Below are positions 1-9,360 of a stretch of 59,532 nucleotides of DNA, in pieces. This DNA is from an uncultured Candidatus Pelagibacter sp. GTDB taxonomy: Bacteria; Pseudomonadota; Alphaproteobacteria; Pelagibacterales; Pelagibacteraceae. Each line of letters opens with the position of its first letter. Within the stretch, counting starts at the first letter, position 1. The notes beneath the pieces are model-generated. The model was not told where the DNA came from, searched no databases, and saw nothing but the letters and a program-made list of their open reading frames with translations. The stretch lies in NCBI GenBank assembly GCA_905620495.1, contig CAJQTK010000033.1:1-59532 (forward strand), given 5' to 3'. Both the position numbers and the translations under genes were made by a program.

Positions 1-215
1 AAAAAATTAATTAAATTTGGATATGTCTGCTTATTAAAAACCATAAATCCAATATCTATTGGAATTTCTTTATTAGCTTTGTAAGCAACCTTTATTGTAT
101 TTGCATGACCACCAAACTGATTTTCTTTTTCAAATAAATCTACTTTATGTTTTTTGGATAGGTAATAAGCAGCACTTAATCCTGATATACCCGAGCCTAC
201 TACAGCAATTTTCAT
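1..215 (-). CDS. FAD/NAD-binding flavoprotein, N-terminal part (cut by window edge)
   Basis: Only the first 71 or so residues are inside the window; the gene runs off the left end. Translation of the minus strand begins MKIAVVGSGISGLSAAYYLS, a dinucleotide-binding GxGxxG Rossmann motif typical of FAD-dependent amine-oxidase-like proteins, followed by a conserved-looking DIGFMVFN stretch that I associate with the COG2907 'NAD/FAD-binding protein' family. It is not in the ORF track. It starts 12 bases after the gcvP stop on the same strand, so it may be the last gene of the glycine-cleavage transcript. Substrate cannot be told from the fragment. Confidence 0.75.
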   Translation of the reverse strand, partial: MKIAVVGSGISGLSAAYYLSKKHKVDLFEKENQFGGHANTIKVAYKANKEIPIDIGFMVFNKQTYPNLINF

Positions 216-227
216 CTTGGTAAATAT

Positions 228-3086
228 CTAGGCTGCTGTATCCTCGTACTCTTCCATAGATGGACATGTGCAAAACAAGTTTTTATCTCCATAAACATTA
301 TCTACTCTACCAACTGGAGGCCAATATTTATTAGTTCTTAAAAACTCAGAAGGATAAGCGGCCTCTTCTCTTTCATACTTATGATCCCACTTATTTGATG
401 TTAATTCAACGTGAGTATGTGGCGCATTCTTCAATGGGTTGTCAATCTTATCATATTCACCAGACTGAATTTTATTTATCTCTTGTTTTATTTTTATAAG
501 AGTAGAGCAAAACTTGTCAATTTCACTCAAACTTTCACTTTCTGTAGGTTCAATCATCATTGTACCAGCAACAGGCCAAGACATTGTTGGAGCATGATAG
601 CCAAAATCAATCAATCGTTTTGCAATATCTTCCTCCGTAATTCCCGTTTCACTTTTTATTGTTCTGATATCAATGATACATTCATGAGCTACATTGCCAC
701 TTTTCCCCTTATACAGAATTGGAAATGAGTCTTTTAATTTATGTGCAATATAATTTGCATTTAGTATTGCAACTTGTGATGCTTTTCTTAAGCCTTCAGA
801 GCCCATCATCTTTATATACATCCATGAAATCGATAAAATACTTGAGCTACCCCAAGGTGCTGCAGATACTGCTCCCATTCCAGTGACTGGGCCACAATCT
901 TTTATCACAGAATGTTTTGGTAAAAATATTTCTAAATGTTTTTTACATGCTATTGGTCCCATACCAGGTCCTCCACCACCGTGGGGTATACAAAATGTTT
1001 TGTGCAAATTTATATGACAAACATCTGGTCCAAAATTTCCTGGTTTTGCAATTCCTACTAATGCATTTAAATTTGCTCCATCCATATAAACTTGTCCACC
1101 ATGGTTATGAATTAAATCACAGATGTCAGTTATTTTTTCTTCAAATACACCATGTGTTGATGGGTAAGTAACCATAAGAGCAGCTAAATTTTCCGAATGT
1201 TCTTCAGCTTTATTTTTTAAGTCATCATAGTCTACGTTTCCATATTGATCACATTTCACAACAACTACTTTCATACCAACCATTTGGGCACTAGCTGGAT
1301 TTGTTCCATGTGCAGAGCTTGGAATTAAACAAACATTACGATTTGTTTCGCCATTTTTTTTATGAAATTTACGTATCACCATTAAACCAGCAAACTCACC
1401 TTGAGCTCCAGCATTTGGTTGTAATGAAACTCCAGAAAATCCAGTAATTGACCTTAACCAGTTTTTTAAATCAGTGAATAACTCCCTGTAACCATCCATT
1501 TGTTCTACGGGAGAAAAAGGATGTGGCTGTGAAAATTCTTTCCAGGTAACTGGTATCATTTCTGATACTGCATTAAGTTTCATGGTGCACGAGCCCAAAG
1601 CAATCATAGATTTATTTAAGGCAATATCTGAATCTTCTAATTTTTTTAAATATCTAAGCATTTCAGTTTCTGAGTGGTAATTATTGAAAACTGGATGATC
1701 TAAATAAGTTGAAGTCCTTAATAGGTTTTTTGGAATATTAGCTAAACTTTCATTCATAGATTCTTTGATTGTTTCAGAACAATTAAAAATTTTTAATAAT
1801 TGATTTGCTCTATAAATATTTTTTCTTTCATCAAAAGACACTGCTAACATTTCAGAATTCACTTTTCTGATGTTAACACCTTGATCTAATGCATTTTTGT
1901 ATATCTTCTCTGTTTTATCTAAAGTTTTTACTGTTACCGTATCAAAAAAATCATTTGAATAAAGTTCATAACCAGATTGTTTTAATTTATCAGCAAAATT
2001 TTTAGTTAATTGAGAAACACTTTCTGCAATTTTTTTAATACCCTGTGGTCCATGATAGACAGCATAGGCAGCAGAGACTATTGCCAATAATGCTTGTGCA
2101 GTACAAATATTACTCGTGGCTTTATCTCTTCTTATATGTTGTTCTCTTGTTTGAAGAGCAAGTCTATATGCTTTTTTTCCATGTCTATCTACTGACACAC
2201 CTACTATTCTACCTGGCATTGATCTTTTATACTCATCTTTTGTAGCAAAAAATGCTGCATGTGGACCACCATAGCCCATTGGAATCCCAAAACGTTGTGA
2301 ACTACCCACCGCAATATCAGCGCCTAACTCTGCAGGAGTTTTTAGTTTAGCGAGTGCCAACAAATCACATGCGAGAACTGCTTTTCCATTATATTTGTGT
2401 ATTTTACTAATAGCCTCACTGGGGTCTTTTATATCTCCAAGCGTGCCTGGATATTGAATAATACCACATATAATATCTTCTTTAATATCTTTATCTTCGT
2501 CACCAACTATTATTTCTAGACCTAAAGGTTCAGCTCTTGTTTTAATAACATCGATAGTTTGAGGGTGGCAATTTTTTGAAACAAAAACCTTTTTAGTTTC
2601 AGACTTAGATATTCTATAACTCAACCCCATAGCTTCAGCTGCTGCTGTTCCTTCATCTAATAGAGAGGCATTAGCAATATCCATTCCTGTAAAATCAATT
2701 ATCATTTGTTGAAAATTTAATAACATTTCCAATCTTCCTTGTGCTACTTCTGGCTGGTAAGGAGTATAAGAAGTGTACCATCCTGGATTTTCTAAAATAT
2801 TTCTAAGTATTACATATGGTGTATAAGTTCCATAATAACCCATTCCTATAAAGTTAGAATAAATCTTATTTTTTTTAGAAATATTTTTTAATTTTCTAAG
2901 TGCTTTATATTCAGAGTTTGGATCTCCAATATCTAAATTATCTTTAAGAAGGATTTTTTCTGGCACAGTATCTTTTATTAACTCATCAAGACTTTGATAG
3001 CCTAATTCTTTAAGCATAACATTCTGTTCAGTAACAGATGGACCTATATGTCTTTGTATAAAATCTTTTTGAGCATTTTTTAACAT
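228..3086 (-). CDS. gcvP: Glycine dehydrogenase (decarboxylating), P-protein
   Basis: The P-protein of the glycine cleavage system decarboxylates glycine with pyridoxal phosphate and passes the aminomethyl group to lipoylated H-protein in the cytoplasm. At 952 residues it is the single-chain form with both halves fused. The PLP lysine region is visible as NLHKTFCIPHGGGGPGMGP in the C-terminal half, and the N-terminal half carries the typical DEGTAAAEAM stretch. It directly abuts gcvH (stop and start adjacent) and lies third in gcvT-gcvH-gcvP under the glycine riboswitch, so it should be induced by glycine. Confidence 0.98.
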   Translation of the reverse strand: MLKNAQKDFIQRHIGPSVTEQNVMLKELGYQSLDELIKDTVPEKILLKDNLDIGDPNSEYKALRKLKNISKKNKIYSNFIGMGYYGTYTPYVILRNILENPGWYTSYTPYQPEVAQGRLEMLLNFQQMIIDFTGMDIANASLLDEGTAAAEAMGLSYRISKSETKKVFVSKNCHPQTIDVIKTRAEPLGLEIIVGDEDKDIKEDIICGIIQYPGTLGDIKDPSEAISKIHKYNGKAVLACDLLALAKLKTPAELGADIAVGSSQRFGIPMGYGGPHAAFFATKDEYKRSMPGRIVGVSVDRHGKKAYRLALQTREQHIRRDKATSNICTAQALLAIVSAAYAVYHGPQGIKKIAESVSQLTKNFADKLKQSGYELYSNDFFDTVTVKTLDKTEKIYKNALDQGVNIRKVNSEMLAVSFDERKNIYRANQLLKIFNCSETIKESMNESLANIPKNLLRTSTYLDHPVFNNYHSETEMLRYLKKLEDSDIALNKSMIALGSCTMKLNAVSEMIPVTWKEFSQPHPFSPVEQMDGYRELFTDLKNWLRSITGFSGVSLQPNAGAQGEFAGLMVIRKFHKKNGETNRNVCLIPSSAHGTNPASAQMVGMKVVVVKCDQYGNVDYDDLKNKAEEHSENLAALMVTYPSTHGVFEEKITDICDLIHNHGGQVYMDGANLNALVGIAKPGNFGPDVCHINLHKTFCIPHGGGGPGMGPIACKKHLEIFLPKHSVIKDCGPVTGMGAVSAAPWGSSSILSISWMYIKMMGSEGLRKASQVAILNANYIAHKLKDSFPILYKGKSGNVAHECIIDIRTIKSETGITEEDIAKRLIDFGYHAPTMSWPVAGTMMIEPTESESLSEIDKFCSTLIKIKQEINKIQSGEYDKIDNPLKNAPHTHVELTSNKWDHKYEREEAAYPSEFLRTNKYWPPVGRVDNVYGDKNLFCTCPSMEEYEDTAA

Positions 3087-3467
3087 TTAACTACCACTTT
3101 CTTTTGAAAATTTTTCGTATTCTTCTTTATTCATTAATGAATCCATTTCAGACTTGTCAGTAATTTTTAATTTAAAAAACCATGCTTCATTCTCTGGATC
3201 ATTATTAACCTTTGCAGGATCATCAACAATTGACTGGTTGTTTTCAATAATTTCTCCAGATACGGGAGTATAAATATCGCTCGCAGCTTTTGTGGATTCT
3301 ACAACTCCAGCATTGCCATCTTTAACAACTGAAGATCCTATTTCTGGCAACTCTACAAAAACAATATCTCCTAACATTTCAGTTGCATGTTGTGTAATTC
3401 CTATAACAGCAATATCTCCATCTAATTTTATCCACTCATGTTTTTTTGAATATCTTACTTCACTCAT
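3087..3467 (-). CDS. gcvH: Glycine cleavage system H-protein
   Basis: A 126-residue lipoyl carrier that shuttles the aminomethyl group between P- and T-proteins. The lipoyl attachment motif [12 protein letters not shown] is intact, with the modified lysine at about residue 60, and the length matches the family. The start overlaps the gcvT stop by four bases (ATGA-type junction), implying translational coupling. No lipoate ligase or synthase lies nearby, so lipoylation must be supplied from elsewhere in the genome. Confidence 0.98.
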   Translation of the reverse strand: MSEVRYSKKHEWIKLDGDIAVIGITQHATEMLGDIVFVELPEIGSSVVKDGNAGVVESTKAASDIYTPVSGEIIENNQSIVDDPAKVNNDPENEAWFFKLKITDKSEMDSLMNKEEYEKFSKESGS

Positions 3468-4570
3468 TTGTTAGCTCCTTTCACATAACTTTTTTTATAA
3501 AATGGCAAATTACTTATAATTGCCGGATATTTTTTTCCTCTCACTTCTAAAAAAACCTTAGTATCAATTTTAGAAAATGCATTTTCTACATAACCCATTG
3601 CAACAGGGGCCTGAACACTCGGACCAAAAGTTCCACTTGTAATTTCACCAATATTTTTATCATCTTCATTAAATATTGAAGTTTTTTCTCGAGCTATAAT
3701 TCTTCCTTCTGGCTTAATACCTACACGGATCTTGCTTACCCCTTTCTCGATTTGAGATTTAATTTTTTCACATCCAATAAATCCACCCTCAAGAATTCTA
3801 TTTTTTGATATTGCCCATTTTAAATTGGCTTCTACTGGGCTTTTATTGACATCCATATCATGACCATACAAACAAAGCCCCGCCTCTAATCTCAAAGTAT
3901 CCCTAGCACCTAGCCCAATTAAACTGGCCCCTTCATCTATGAGTTTTTGCACAAACACTTCTGCATCATCATTTTTTATCGATATCTCAAATCCATCTTC
4001 ACCTGTATAGCCTGATCTTGTGATATAAATATTTTCTTTAAGATAATTAAATGTATCACCATTCATAAATTTTAAATCTGACACTCCATTGATTATCTTT
4101 TCTAATATTTCGACTGCTTTTGGACCTTGGATTGCTATAAGAGATAGTTCTTCACTTAAAATCATTTCATACTTATTTTCTAACAATTTAGATAAAAGTT
4201 TAAAATCTGTGTTCTTACAAGCAGCATTTAATACAATGTTAAAACCACCTTCAACTTTTGTGATAATTAAATCATCATAAATTCCTGCTTCTTCATTCAT
4301 TAAAAAACTATATTTTGACTGATTTAATTTAGCTTTATTCAATTCAGCTGGAAAAATTTTTTCAAGATTTTTTGCCAATGTGTCATCTCCTTTAATGAAT
4401 AGCTGACCCATATGTGACACATCAAAAATACCTGCATTTTCTCTGGTACTTTTATGTTCCTCAATAATTCCTGTAGAATATTGAATTGGCATTTGATAAC
4501 CAGCAAATGGAACAAATTTAGCTCCATGCTTTTGATGTAAATTGTAAAGTGCTGTTTTTATATTTTCCAT
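3464..4570 (-). CDS. gcvT: Aminomethyltransferase, glycine cleavage T-protein
   Basis: The T-protein releases ammonia from the H-protein-bound aminomethyl group and gives 5,10-methylene-tetrahydrofolate. The 368-residue protein has the family pattern: FDVSHMGQ near the N-terminus, YTGEDGFEI in the middle and [16 protein letters not shown] in the folate-binding region. It is the first gene after the tandem glycine riboswitch; the ATG lies about 14 bases past the end of the second aptamer, with only a weak Shine-Dalgarno stretch, compatible with ribosome access being set by RNA folding. Confidence 0.98.
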   Translation of the reverse strand: MENIKTALYNLHQKHGAKFVPFAGYQMPIQYSTGIIEEHKSTRENAGIFDVSHMGQLFIKGDDTLAKNLEKIFPAELNKAKLNQSKYSFLMNEEAGIYDDLIITKVEGGFNIVLNAACKNTDFKLLSKLLENKYEMILSEELSLIAIQGPKAVEILEKIINGVSDLKFMNGDTFNYLKENIYITRSGYTGEDGFEISIKNDDAEVFVQKLIDEGASLIGLGARDTLRLEAGLCLYGHDMDVNKSPVEANLKWAISKNRILEGGFIGCEKIKSQIEKGVSKIRVGIKPEGRIIAREKTSIFNEDDKNIGEITSGTFGPSVQAPVAMGYVENAFSKIDTKVFLEVRGKKYPAIISNLPFYKKSYVKGANK

Positions 4571-4583
4571 ATTAACTCACTGT

Positions 4584-4734
4584 ACCCATCTGTATGTTTG
4601 CCTGAGAGTTTTATTCCGTCGGCGAGAACTTAATCTCTTTCCAGAGTTAATATGTTACGGTCCTTTTGCCTGAGAGATTCCTGGGTGGTTGCTCCTTCGG
4701 CGCTACGATAGTTTGTAGTCTCTCCCGTATTCGA
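4584..4734 (-). promoter_or_regulatory. Tandem glycine riboswitch (two aptamers) upstream of gcvT
   Basis: Read on the minus strand, the leader contains two copies of the glycine-aptamer pattern: GGGAGAGACT ... GCGCCGAAGGAGCAA ... AATCTCTCAGGCAAAAGGACC, then CTGGAAAGAGA ... CGCCGACGGAATAAAACTCTCAGGCAAA. The CGCCGA..GG core and CTCTCAGGCAAA 3' element appear in both. It fills nearly the whole gap between the EamA gene and gcvT. There is no clear terminator between the second aptamer and gcvT, so control is probably at translation or RNA stability. Glycine riboswitches in SAR11 are established knowledge; the direction of switching here is inferred. Confidence 0.96.
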
Positions 4735-4736
4735 AA

Positions 4737-4765
4737 ATAATCTACCAGATGTATGGCAGAGTCAA
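4737..4765 (-). promoter_or_regulatory. Predicted sigma-70 promoter for the riboswitch-gcvTHP transcript
   Basis: On the minus strand TTGACT (4765-4760) is followed after 17 bases by GATTAT (4742-4737), placing the transcription start near 4730, exactly at the first base of aptamer 1. The -35 box overlaps the stop codon of the upstream EamA gene, so the gcv operon should be transcribed independently of it. Confidence 0.7.
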
Positions 4766-5655
4766 TTAATAATTTTTTCTTTTTTATTAGACAAAAGCAA
4801 CGACGAAAACTGAAGTAAAACAGCAAATAGAATAATTGCACCACCAATTAATGTAAATAATGATGCCCGTTCACCTGCAAATAAAAAAGCCCAAATAGGC
4901 CCCAAAACAGATTCGGATAGCATAATTACGCCAACCATTGCTGAAGGTGTGCTACGTGCACCGATGGTAATGAATATAAAACCAAAACCAACTTGAAAAA
5001 AGCCTGCTAAGAAACCTAAAAATATATCATTAGGTGAAACCATTAAATTATGTGAATAGTAAATACATACGCTTAACCCTATTAAACATGAGCTTACTCC
5101 AGCAACAAATTGAGCAGGAATCATGTCTACTGTAGGAAATTTTCTTACAATCATGATTAAGACCGCAAATGTGATAGGCATTGTAAATGCAGCTAAATTT
5201 CCTGAAAGATTACCTGGTCTCAAATCATTGCCAACCATTAAGGTAACTCCTGTTATTGCTAATATTATTGAAACTAGAGTTATTGTTGAAATTTTTTCCT
5301 TTAAAAATAAGTAACCAAAAATTGCAAGAAATATAATCTGTAATGATATTATAAAATTAGTATTAGCAACCGATGTGTTTGACATTGCATATACATAACC
5401 GCAAAATCCGAATGATAATACAATACCCCCAAAAAAACCTGGCAATCCAGATTTATAAAAAGAGCTTAAAGTTTTCTTTTTATAGGTAATTATTAGAAAG
5501 GCTAAAACGGTAAGTGTAAAAAATATAGATCTCCAAAAAAGAATTTGCCACTCTGTAGAACCTTCAAATTTTTTTACAATAAGTCCCCCAAAACTTAAAC
5601 TTAAAGCTCCCATAAAAATCAGCAATGGACCTGGAATTTTGTTAATTACATTCAT
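4762..5655 (-). CDS. EamA/DMT-family transporter
   Basis: A 297-residue integral membrane protein with about ten hydrophobic segments and two repeated EamA-type halves (for example GPLLIFMGALSLSFGGLIVKK near the start and the LGPIWAFLFAGE signature in the second half). Members export or import small metabolites; the substrate is not predictable. The start overlaps the end of pxpC by 14 bases, so it is likely co-transcribed with pxpBC and could move 5-oxoproline or a related amino acid. That role is an inference from position only. Confidence 0.9.
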   Translation of the reverse strand: MNVINKIPGPLLIFMGALSLSFGGLIVKKFEGSTEWQILFWRSIFFTLTVLAFLIITYKKKTLSSFYKSGLPGFFGGIVLSFGFCGYVYAMSNTSVANTNFIISLQIIFLAIFGYLFLKEKISTITLVSIILAITGVTLMVGNDLRPGNLSGNLAAFTMPITFAVLIMIVRKFPTVDMIPAQFVAGVSSCLIGLSVCIYYSHNLMVSPNDIFLGFLAGFFQVGFGFIFITIGARSTPSAMVGVIMLSESVLGPIWAFLFAGERASLFTLIGGAIILFAVLLQFSSLLLSNKKEKIIN

Positions 5656-6595
5656 TTAAATATTTATTTGTATCTTCTGTGTATGCTTTAAATATATTCT
5701 GAGCTTCTTCAAGACTTACTTCCTTAAAATTTATTTTTGTTCCAGGCGTTAATTGCCCGACTAAATCAAGATCAGCAGCAATAACTACACCAATCTTTGG
5801 ATATCCTCCAACTGTTCCATGATCAGATAACATTATTATTGGATTACCATCAGCAGGTACCTGAATAACTCCTCTAACTAAACCTTCTGATTTGATATTG
5901 GTGTTTTCTATATTTTCTAATTTAGGGCCTTTTAATCTTATGCCCATTCTATCAACAAGGTTTGTGATTAAAAAATCTTCATTAAAAAATTTGTCTATTG
6001 CATCCTTAGAAAAATAGTCAAAATTTGTACCTTTAATAATTCTAATGATATTATCAGTAGAATAGTCATAATTTATTTTTTTGTTTATTGGGCTTTTGAT
6101 ATCAATTTTTTTAATAAAAATTTTATCGTTTAAGGAATATTTTTTTCCATCATTTGGTCCAATATTTGCTTTAGTATTTATGGAATAACTACCCCAGGTT
6201 TTTTTTAGATCAAAGCCACCATTAACAGCTAAATATCCATACGTAGAATTTTTGGTTGATATTATATCTATTTGATCCTCTTCATCTAAAATATAGCTTT
6301 TATAACACTCGCCATCTTCAACCTCTAAATTCTTTCTAATAATCTTAAAAAAAATATCTCCAGATATCGCAAAATTAATTTTTCCATTCTTTAACTTTAA
6401 AAGAGGGCCTTGGTATGCAAACTCTACTACGGGCTCATTTAATTGATTTTCAACTAGTCTATTTGATAATGTATAATTTCTTTGGTCAATTGCACCACTT
6501 ACTGCAATTCCAACATGATGTAAGTGATTTCTACCTTTATCTTGAATGGTAGTGTTAACTCCTGCTCTTAAAATTTCAAAATATGCTTTATTCAT
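5642..6595 (-). CDS. pxpC: 5-oxoprolinase subunit C (biotin-dependent carboxyltransferase family)
   Basis: Part of the ATP-dependent bacterial 5-oxoprolinase PxpABC, which opens 5-oxo-L-proline to L-glutamate. The protein begins with the family pattern ILRAGVNTTIQDKGR, followed by GVAVSGAID-like GIAVSGAIDQRNYTLSNRLV, and carries IIMLSDHGTVGGYPKIG, typical of KipA/PxpC. Length (317) is normal. Its start overlaps the pxpB stop by eight bases. Together with pxpB and divergent pxpA the enzyme is complete. Confidence 0.95.
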   Translation of the reverse strand: MNKAYFEILRAGVNTTIQDKGRNHLHHVGIAVSGAIDQRNYTLSNRLVENQLNEPVVEFAYQGPLLKLKNGKINFAISGDIFFKIIRKNLEVEDGECYKSYILDEEDQIDIISTKNSTYGYLAVNGGFDLKKTWGSYSINTKANIGPNDGKKYSLNDKIFIKKIDIKSPINKKINYDYSTDNIIRIIKGTNFDYFSKDAIDKFFNEDFLITNLVDRMGIRLKGPKLENIENTNIKSEGLVRGVIQVPADGNPIIMLSDHGTVGGYPKIGVVIAADLDLVGQLTPGTKINFKEVSLEEAQNIFKAYTEDTNKYLNECN

Positions 6596-7274
6596 TCCAA
6601 TTTAAATAGTCTTCTTTTGTTATTTGATAAAAACTTACTTTATCACCTGGATTAACGAGAGCTGGTTGATCTAAATTTTTATCATCAAAAATTTTCTTTG
6701 GGGTATTACCAATAATATTCCAACCACCAGGGCTTTCAAAAGTATAAATATTTGCAAATTGTTCTGTTATTCCTACCGATCCTTTAGGCATCTTTAATCT
6801 TGGTGTTTCCAATCGATCGCATCTAATATTTTCATTAAGATCTCCTAAAAAAGGCATTCCAGCAATAAAACCTGTCATATAACAAAAATATTCTTTGCTG
6901 AAATACAGTTCTAATATTTTATCTTTATCTATATTCAATTTCTCAGTTAGCCTCGAAAAATCTAATCCATACTCATCATCACAACAAACTGGGATCTTAA
7001 TTTTTTGATTATTATTTTTAATATCTCTATTAATAGTTAAACCTTCTATAAAATTTTTAATTTTTTTATAGTTCGTTATAGTTAAATCAAAACTAATAAT
7101 TAATTTATTATATGAAGGTGTTAAGTTGGTTATTCCTTCAATTTTTTTATTTTTTATTAATTTTGATATATGGTGAAAGTAATCTATGACACTCGCATTT
7201 ATTGTTTCATTAACTTCTGAGCCAAAATCACAATATACAGCTGTATCACCAAGATTTGATATATTTTTAACCAT
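6588..7274 (-). CDS. pxpB: 5-oxoprolinase subunit B (KipI family)
   Basis: A 228-residue partner of PxpC. The C-terminal half holds the diagnostic stretch FIAGMPFLGDL, PRLKMPKGSVGI and ESPGGWNIIGNTP, all standard in the KipI/PxpB family. It starts only 27 bases from the start of pxpA on the other strand, so promoters for the two directions must overlap each other or lie inside the coding regions. The older annotation 'kinase inhibitor KipI' comes from Bacillus; the enzymatic role is the better call when pxpA and pxpC are next to it. Confidence 0.95.
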   Translation of the reverse strand: MVKNISNLGDTAVYCDFGSEVNETINASVIDYFHHISKLIKNKKIEGITNLTPSYNKLIISFDLTITNYKKIKNFIEGLTINRDIKNNNQKIKIPVCCDDEYGLDFSRLTEKLNIDKDKILELYFSKEYFCYMTGFIAGMPFLGDLNENIRCDRLETPRLKMPKGSVGITEQFANIYTFESPGGWNIIGNTPKKIFDDKNLDQPALVNPGDKVSFYQITKEDYLNWNE

Positions 7275-7301
7275 GTCATGTTATACTCCAGACTAAAGAG
7301 T

Positions 7302-8075
7302 ATGGAAATTAATATCAATTGTGATTTAGGAGAAAAATCTAAGTTTCATTCTATCAAGAATGATTCAGAATTACTTAATATTGTAAATTCTGCCAATATT
7401 GCGTGTGGCTACCATGCGGGAGATGAACAAACAATGGATATGGTTATTCAAATTTCAAAAAAAAATGGTGTTAGTATGGGGGCCCATCCTTCTTTTAATG
7501 ATCCTGAAAACTTTGGAAGAAAAAGAATGTATTTAAATTCTTTAGAAATAAAAAAACTAATTTTCGAACAATATGAAATATTACAAAAAATTGCTCAAAA
7601 ACATAATGAAAACATAACCCATATTAAACCACATGGGGCACTTAATAATATGGCTTGTGAAGACTTAGAATTAGCCACAACGTTAGCAGTAGCTATTAAA
7701 GAAATTAATAAAGATATTATTTACCTTGTCCCAACTGGTTCACAAATGGAAGTTGCCGCGAAGAAAAATAGTATGAGAATAGCTTGTGAAATATTTGCAG
7801 ATAGAAATTATGAAGATGATGGTAATTTAATCTCTAGAAAAAAGCCAAATGCTTTAATCACTGATCCAGATATTGCAAAGAAACATGTATTAAATATGAT
7901 TAGAAATCAGGCAATAAATTGTCTCAGTGGTAAACAGATACCTTGTGAGATTGACTCGGTTTGTATACATGGTGATAATGAAAGCTCATTAGCAACCGCA
8001 AAATCTATTAAAGATAATTTAGTTAATAATGGGTTAATATTGAAACCTTTAAATAAAATGAAGAAATTTAATTAA
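7302..8075 (+). CDS. pxpA: 5-oxoprolinase subunit A (LamB/YcsF family)
   Basis: The 257-residue protein starts MEININCDLGE, the usual N-terminus of this family, so I chose the ATG at 7302 rather than the upstream ATG of the ORF track; AAAGAG just before it can act as ribosome binding site. Further motifs are ANIACGYHAGD, GAHPSFND and HIKPHGALNN, including the histidines and aspartates typical of the family. It is divergent from pxpB and followed by two short-spaced genes in the same direction. Confidence 0.95.
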   Translation: MEININCDLGEKSKFHSIKNDSELLNIVNSANIACGYHAGDEQTMDMVIQISKKNGVSMGAHPSFNDPENFGRKRMYLNSLEIKKLIFEQYEILQKIAQKHNENITHIKPHGALNNMACEDLELATTLAVAIKEINKDIIYLVPTGSQMEVAAKKNSMRIACEIFADRNYEDDGNLISRKKPNALITDPDIAKKHVLNMIRNQAINCLSGKQIPCEIDSVCIHGDNESSLATAKSIKDNLVNNGLILKPLNKMKKFN

Positions 8076-8078
8076 AAA

Positions 8079-8570
8079 ATGAAAAAAATTATTTATACTT
8101 TACTAATAATTATAGCTCTTACTAATAATTCATATTCAGCTGGGAGTAGCGATGATAGTGATTCTACTCCTAAAGTATCAAACTACACAAAAGCAAAAAA
8201 TTTAATCAAAGCTGCTAAGAAATATGAAAAAAAAGATAAAATTGAAAAAGCACAAAAAAGATATGCGAAAGCACAAAAGCTTCTTTTAAAGTCTAATAAG
8301 AAAAAACCACTACAAGCAGATACTTTAAATTATTTAGGTTTTACTACTAGAAAACTTGGAGATTATGAAGGTGGTGAAAAATTTTACTTGCAAGGCTTAA
8401 ATATTGAACCCAATCATAATGGAATAAATGAGTATCTTGGAGAACTTTATGTAGTTACTAATAGAATGGATATGGCTAAAGAAAGGTTAGAAGTTTTAAA
8501 AACTTGTAACTGTGAAGAATATGACGAACTAAAAGAAATAATTGAAGGAACTAAAAAATCTAAATATTAA
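8079..8570 (+). CDS. Secreted TPR-repeat protein
   Basis: A 163-residue protein with a clear signal peptide ([21 protein letters not shown]), a very lysine-rich segment and then tetratricopeptide-like helices ([30 protein letters not shown], quoted only as a region around residues 86-115). TPR domains bind partner proteins; no enzyme motif is present. It starts three bases after pxpA and ends four bases before the YcsI-family gene, so it is probably in the same transcript, but a link with 5-oxoproline use is not obvious. Confidence 0.8.
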   Translation: MKKIIYTLLIIIALTNNSYSAGSSDDSDSTPKVSNYTKAKNLIKAAKKYEKKDKIEKAQKRYAKAQKLLLKSNKKKPLQADTLNYLGFTTRKLGDYEGGEKFYLQGLNIEPNHNGINEYLGELYVVTNRMDMAKERLEVLKTCNCEEYDELKEIIEGTKKSKY

Positions 8571-8574
8571 ATTT

Positions 8575-9360
8575 ATGCTCGATATTCAAAATCCAATTGA
8601 AGCTAGAAAAATTATTAGAAAAAATGAGTACAAAGATCAAACAGCAGGAACTGCTAGTAAATATGTACAAGGTAACCTTTGTATATTACCTAGTAAATAT
8701 GCGATGGATTTTGCTTCTTTTTGTCAAAAGAATCCTAAACCATGCCCTCTAATAGGATTTGGTACAAAAGGAGATCCATCATTAAAAGATTTAGGCGATA
8801 TTGATATTAGGACTGATGTTCCTCAATATAGAGTATGGGAAAAAGGAAAAATTATTGATGAACCATATGACATCAAAAAATATTGGAATGACGATTTAAC
8901 AACATTTGTTTTGGGATGCTCTATGTCTTTTGAACTACCATTAATTGAGGCAGGAATATCTATCCAACATATTGAAAATGATACTATTGTTCCAATGTAT
9001 CGAACATCAATAGATTGTGAGCCAGCGGGTCAGTTCTCAGGAAAACTAGTTGTCTCTATGCGCCCTTTAAATTCAAAAGATACTATTAGATCAATTCAAA
9101 TCAGCTCTAGGTTCCCAGCAGTTCATGGTGCCCCTATTCATTTAGGTGATCCATCGGAAATTGGAATAAAAGATATAATGAATCCTGAATACGGTGATCC
9201 TCCAAAGGTATTTAAGAATAATGAAATTCCAGTTTTTTGGGCGTGTGGAGTAACACCTCAATCTGTTTTACAAGATTCAAAACCTGACTTTTGTATAACA
9301 CATGCTCCAGGAAAAATGCTTATTACAGATAAATTAAATAATGATTTAGCAGCTTTATAG
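8575..9360 (+). CDS. YcsI/DUF1445 family protein (putative hydro-lyase, D-glutamate cyclase family)
   Basis: The 261-residue protein from the ATG at 8575 (residue 12 of the ORF-track translation, just after the TPR stop) matches DUF1445: [14 protein letters not shown] near the N-terminus, [10 protein letters not shown] in the middle and GAPIHLGDP plus FWACGVTPQ in the C-terminal half. In Bacillus ycsI sits in the same operon as ycsF, kipI and kipA, and a eukaryotic relative is D-glutamate cyclase making 5-oxo-D-proline. The linkage to pxpABC is therefore conserved. The exact reaction here is inferred. Confidence 0.88.
   Translation: MLDIQNPIEARKIIRKNEYKDQTAGTASKYVQGNLCILPSKYAMDFASFCQKNPKPCPLIGFGTKGDPSLKDLGDIDIRTDVPQYRVWEKGKIIDEPYDIKKYWNDDLTTFVLGCSMSFELPLIEAGISIQHIENDTIVPMYRTSIDCEPAGQFSGKLVVSMRPLNSKDTIRSIQISSRFPAVHGAPIHLGDPSEIGIKDIMNPEYGDPPKVFKNNEIPVFWACGVTPQSVLQDSKPDFCITHAPGKMLITDKLNNDLAAL

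Noticed and set aside
411-2245. Plus-strand frames of 66-105 codons
   Set aside because: Shadows of gcvP, whose full-length protein is unmistakable.
4647-4847. 66-codon frame on the minus strand
   Set aside because: It runs through the riboswitch and the end of the EamA gene in another frame; the sequence is explained by the aptamers.
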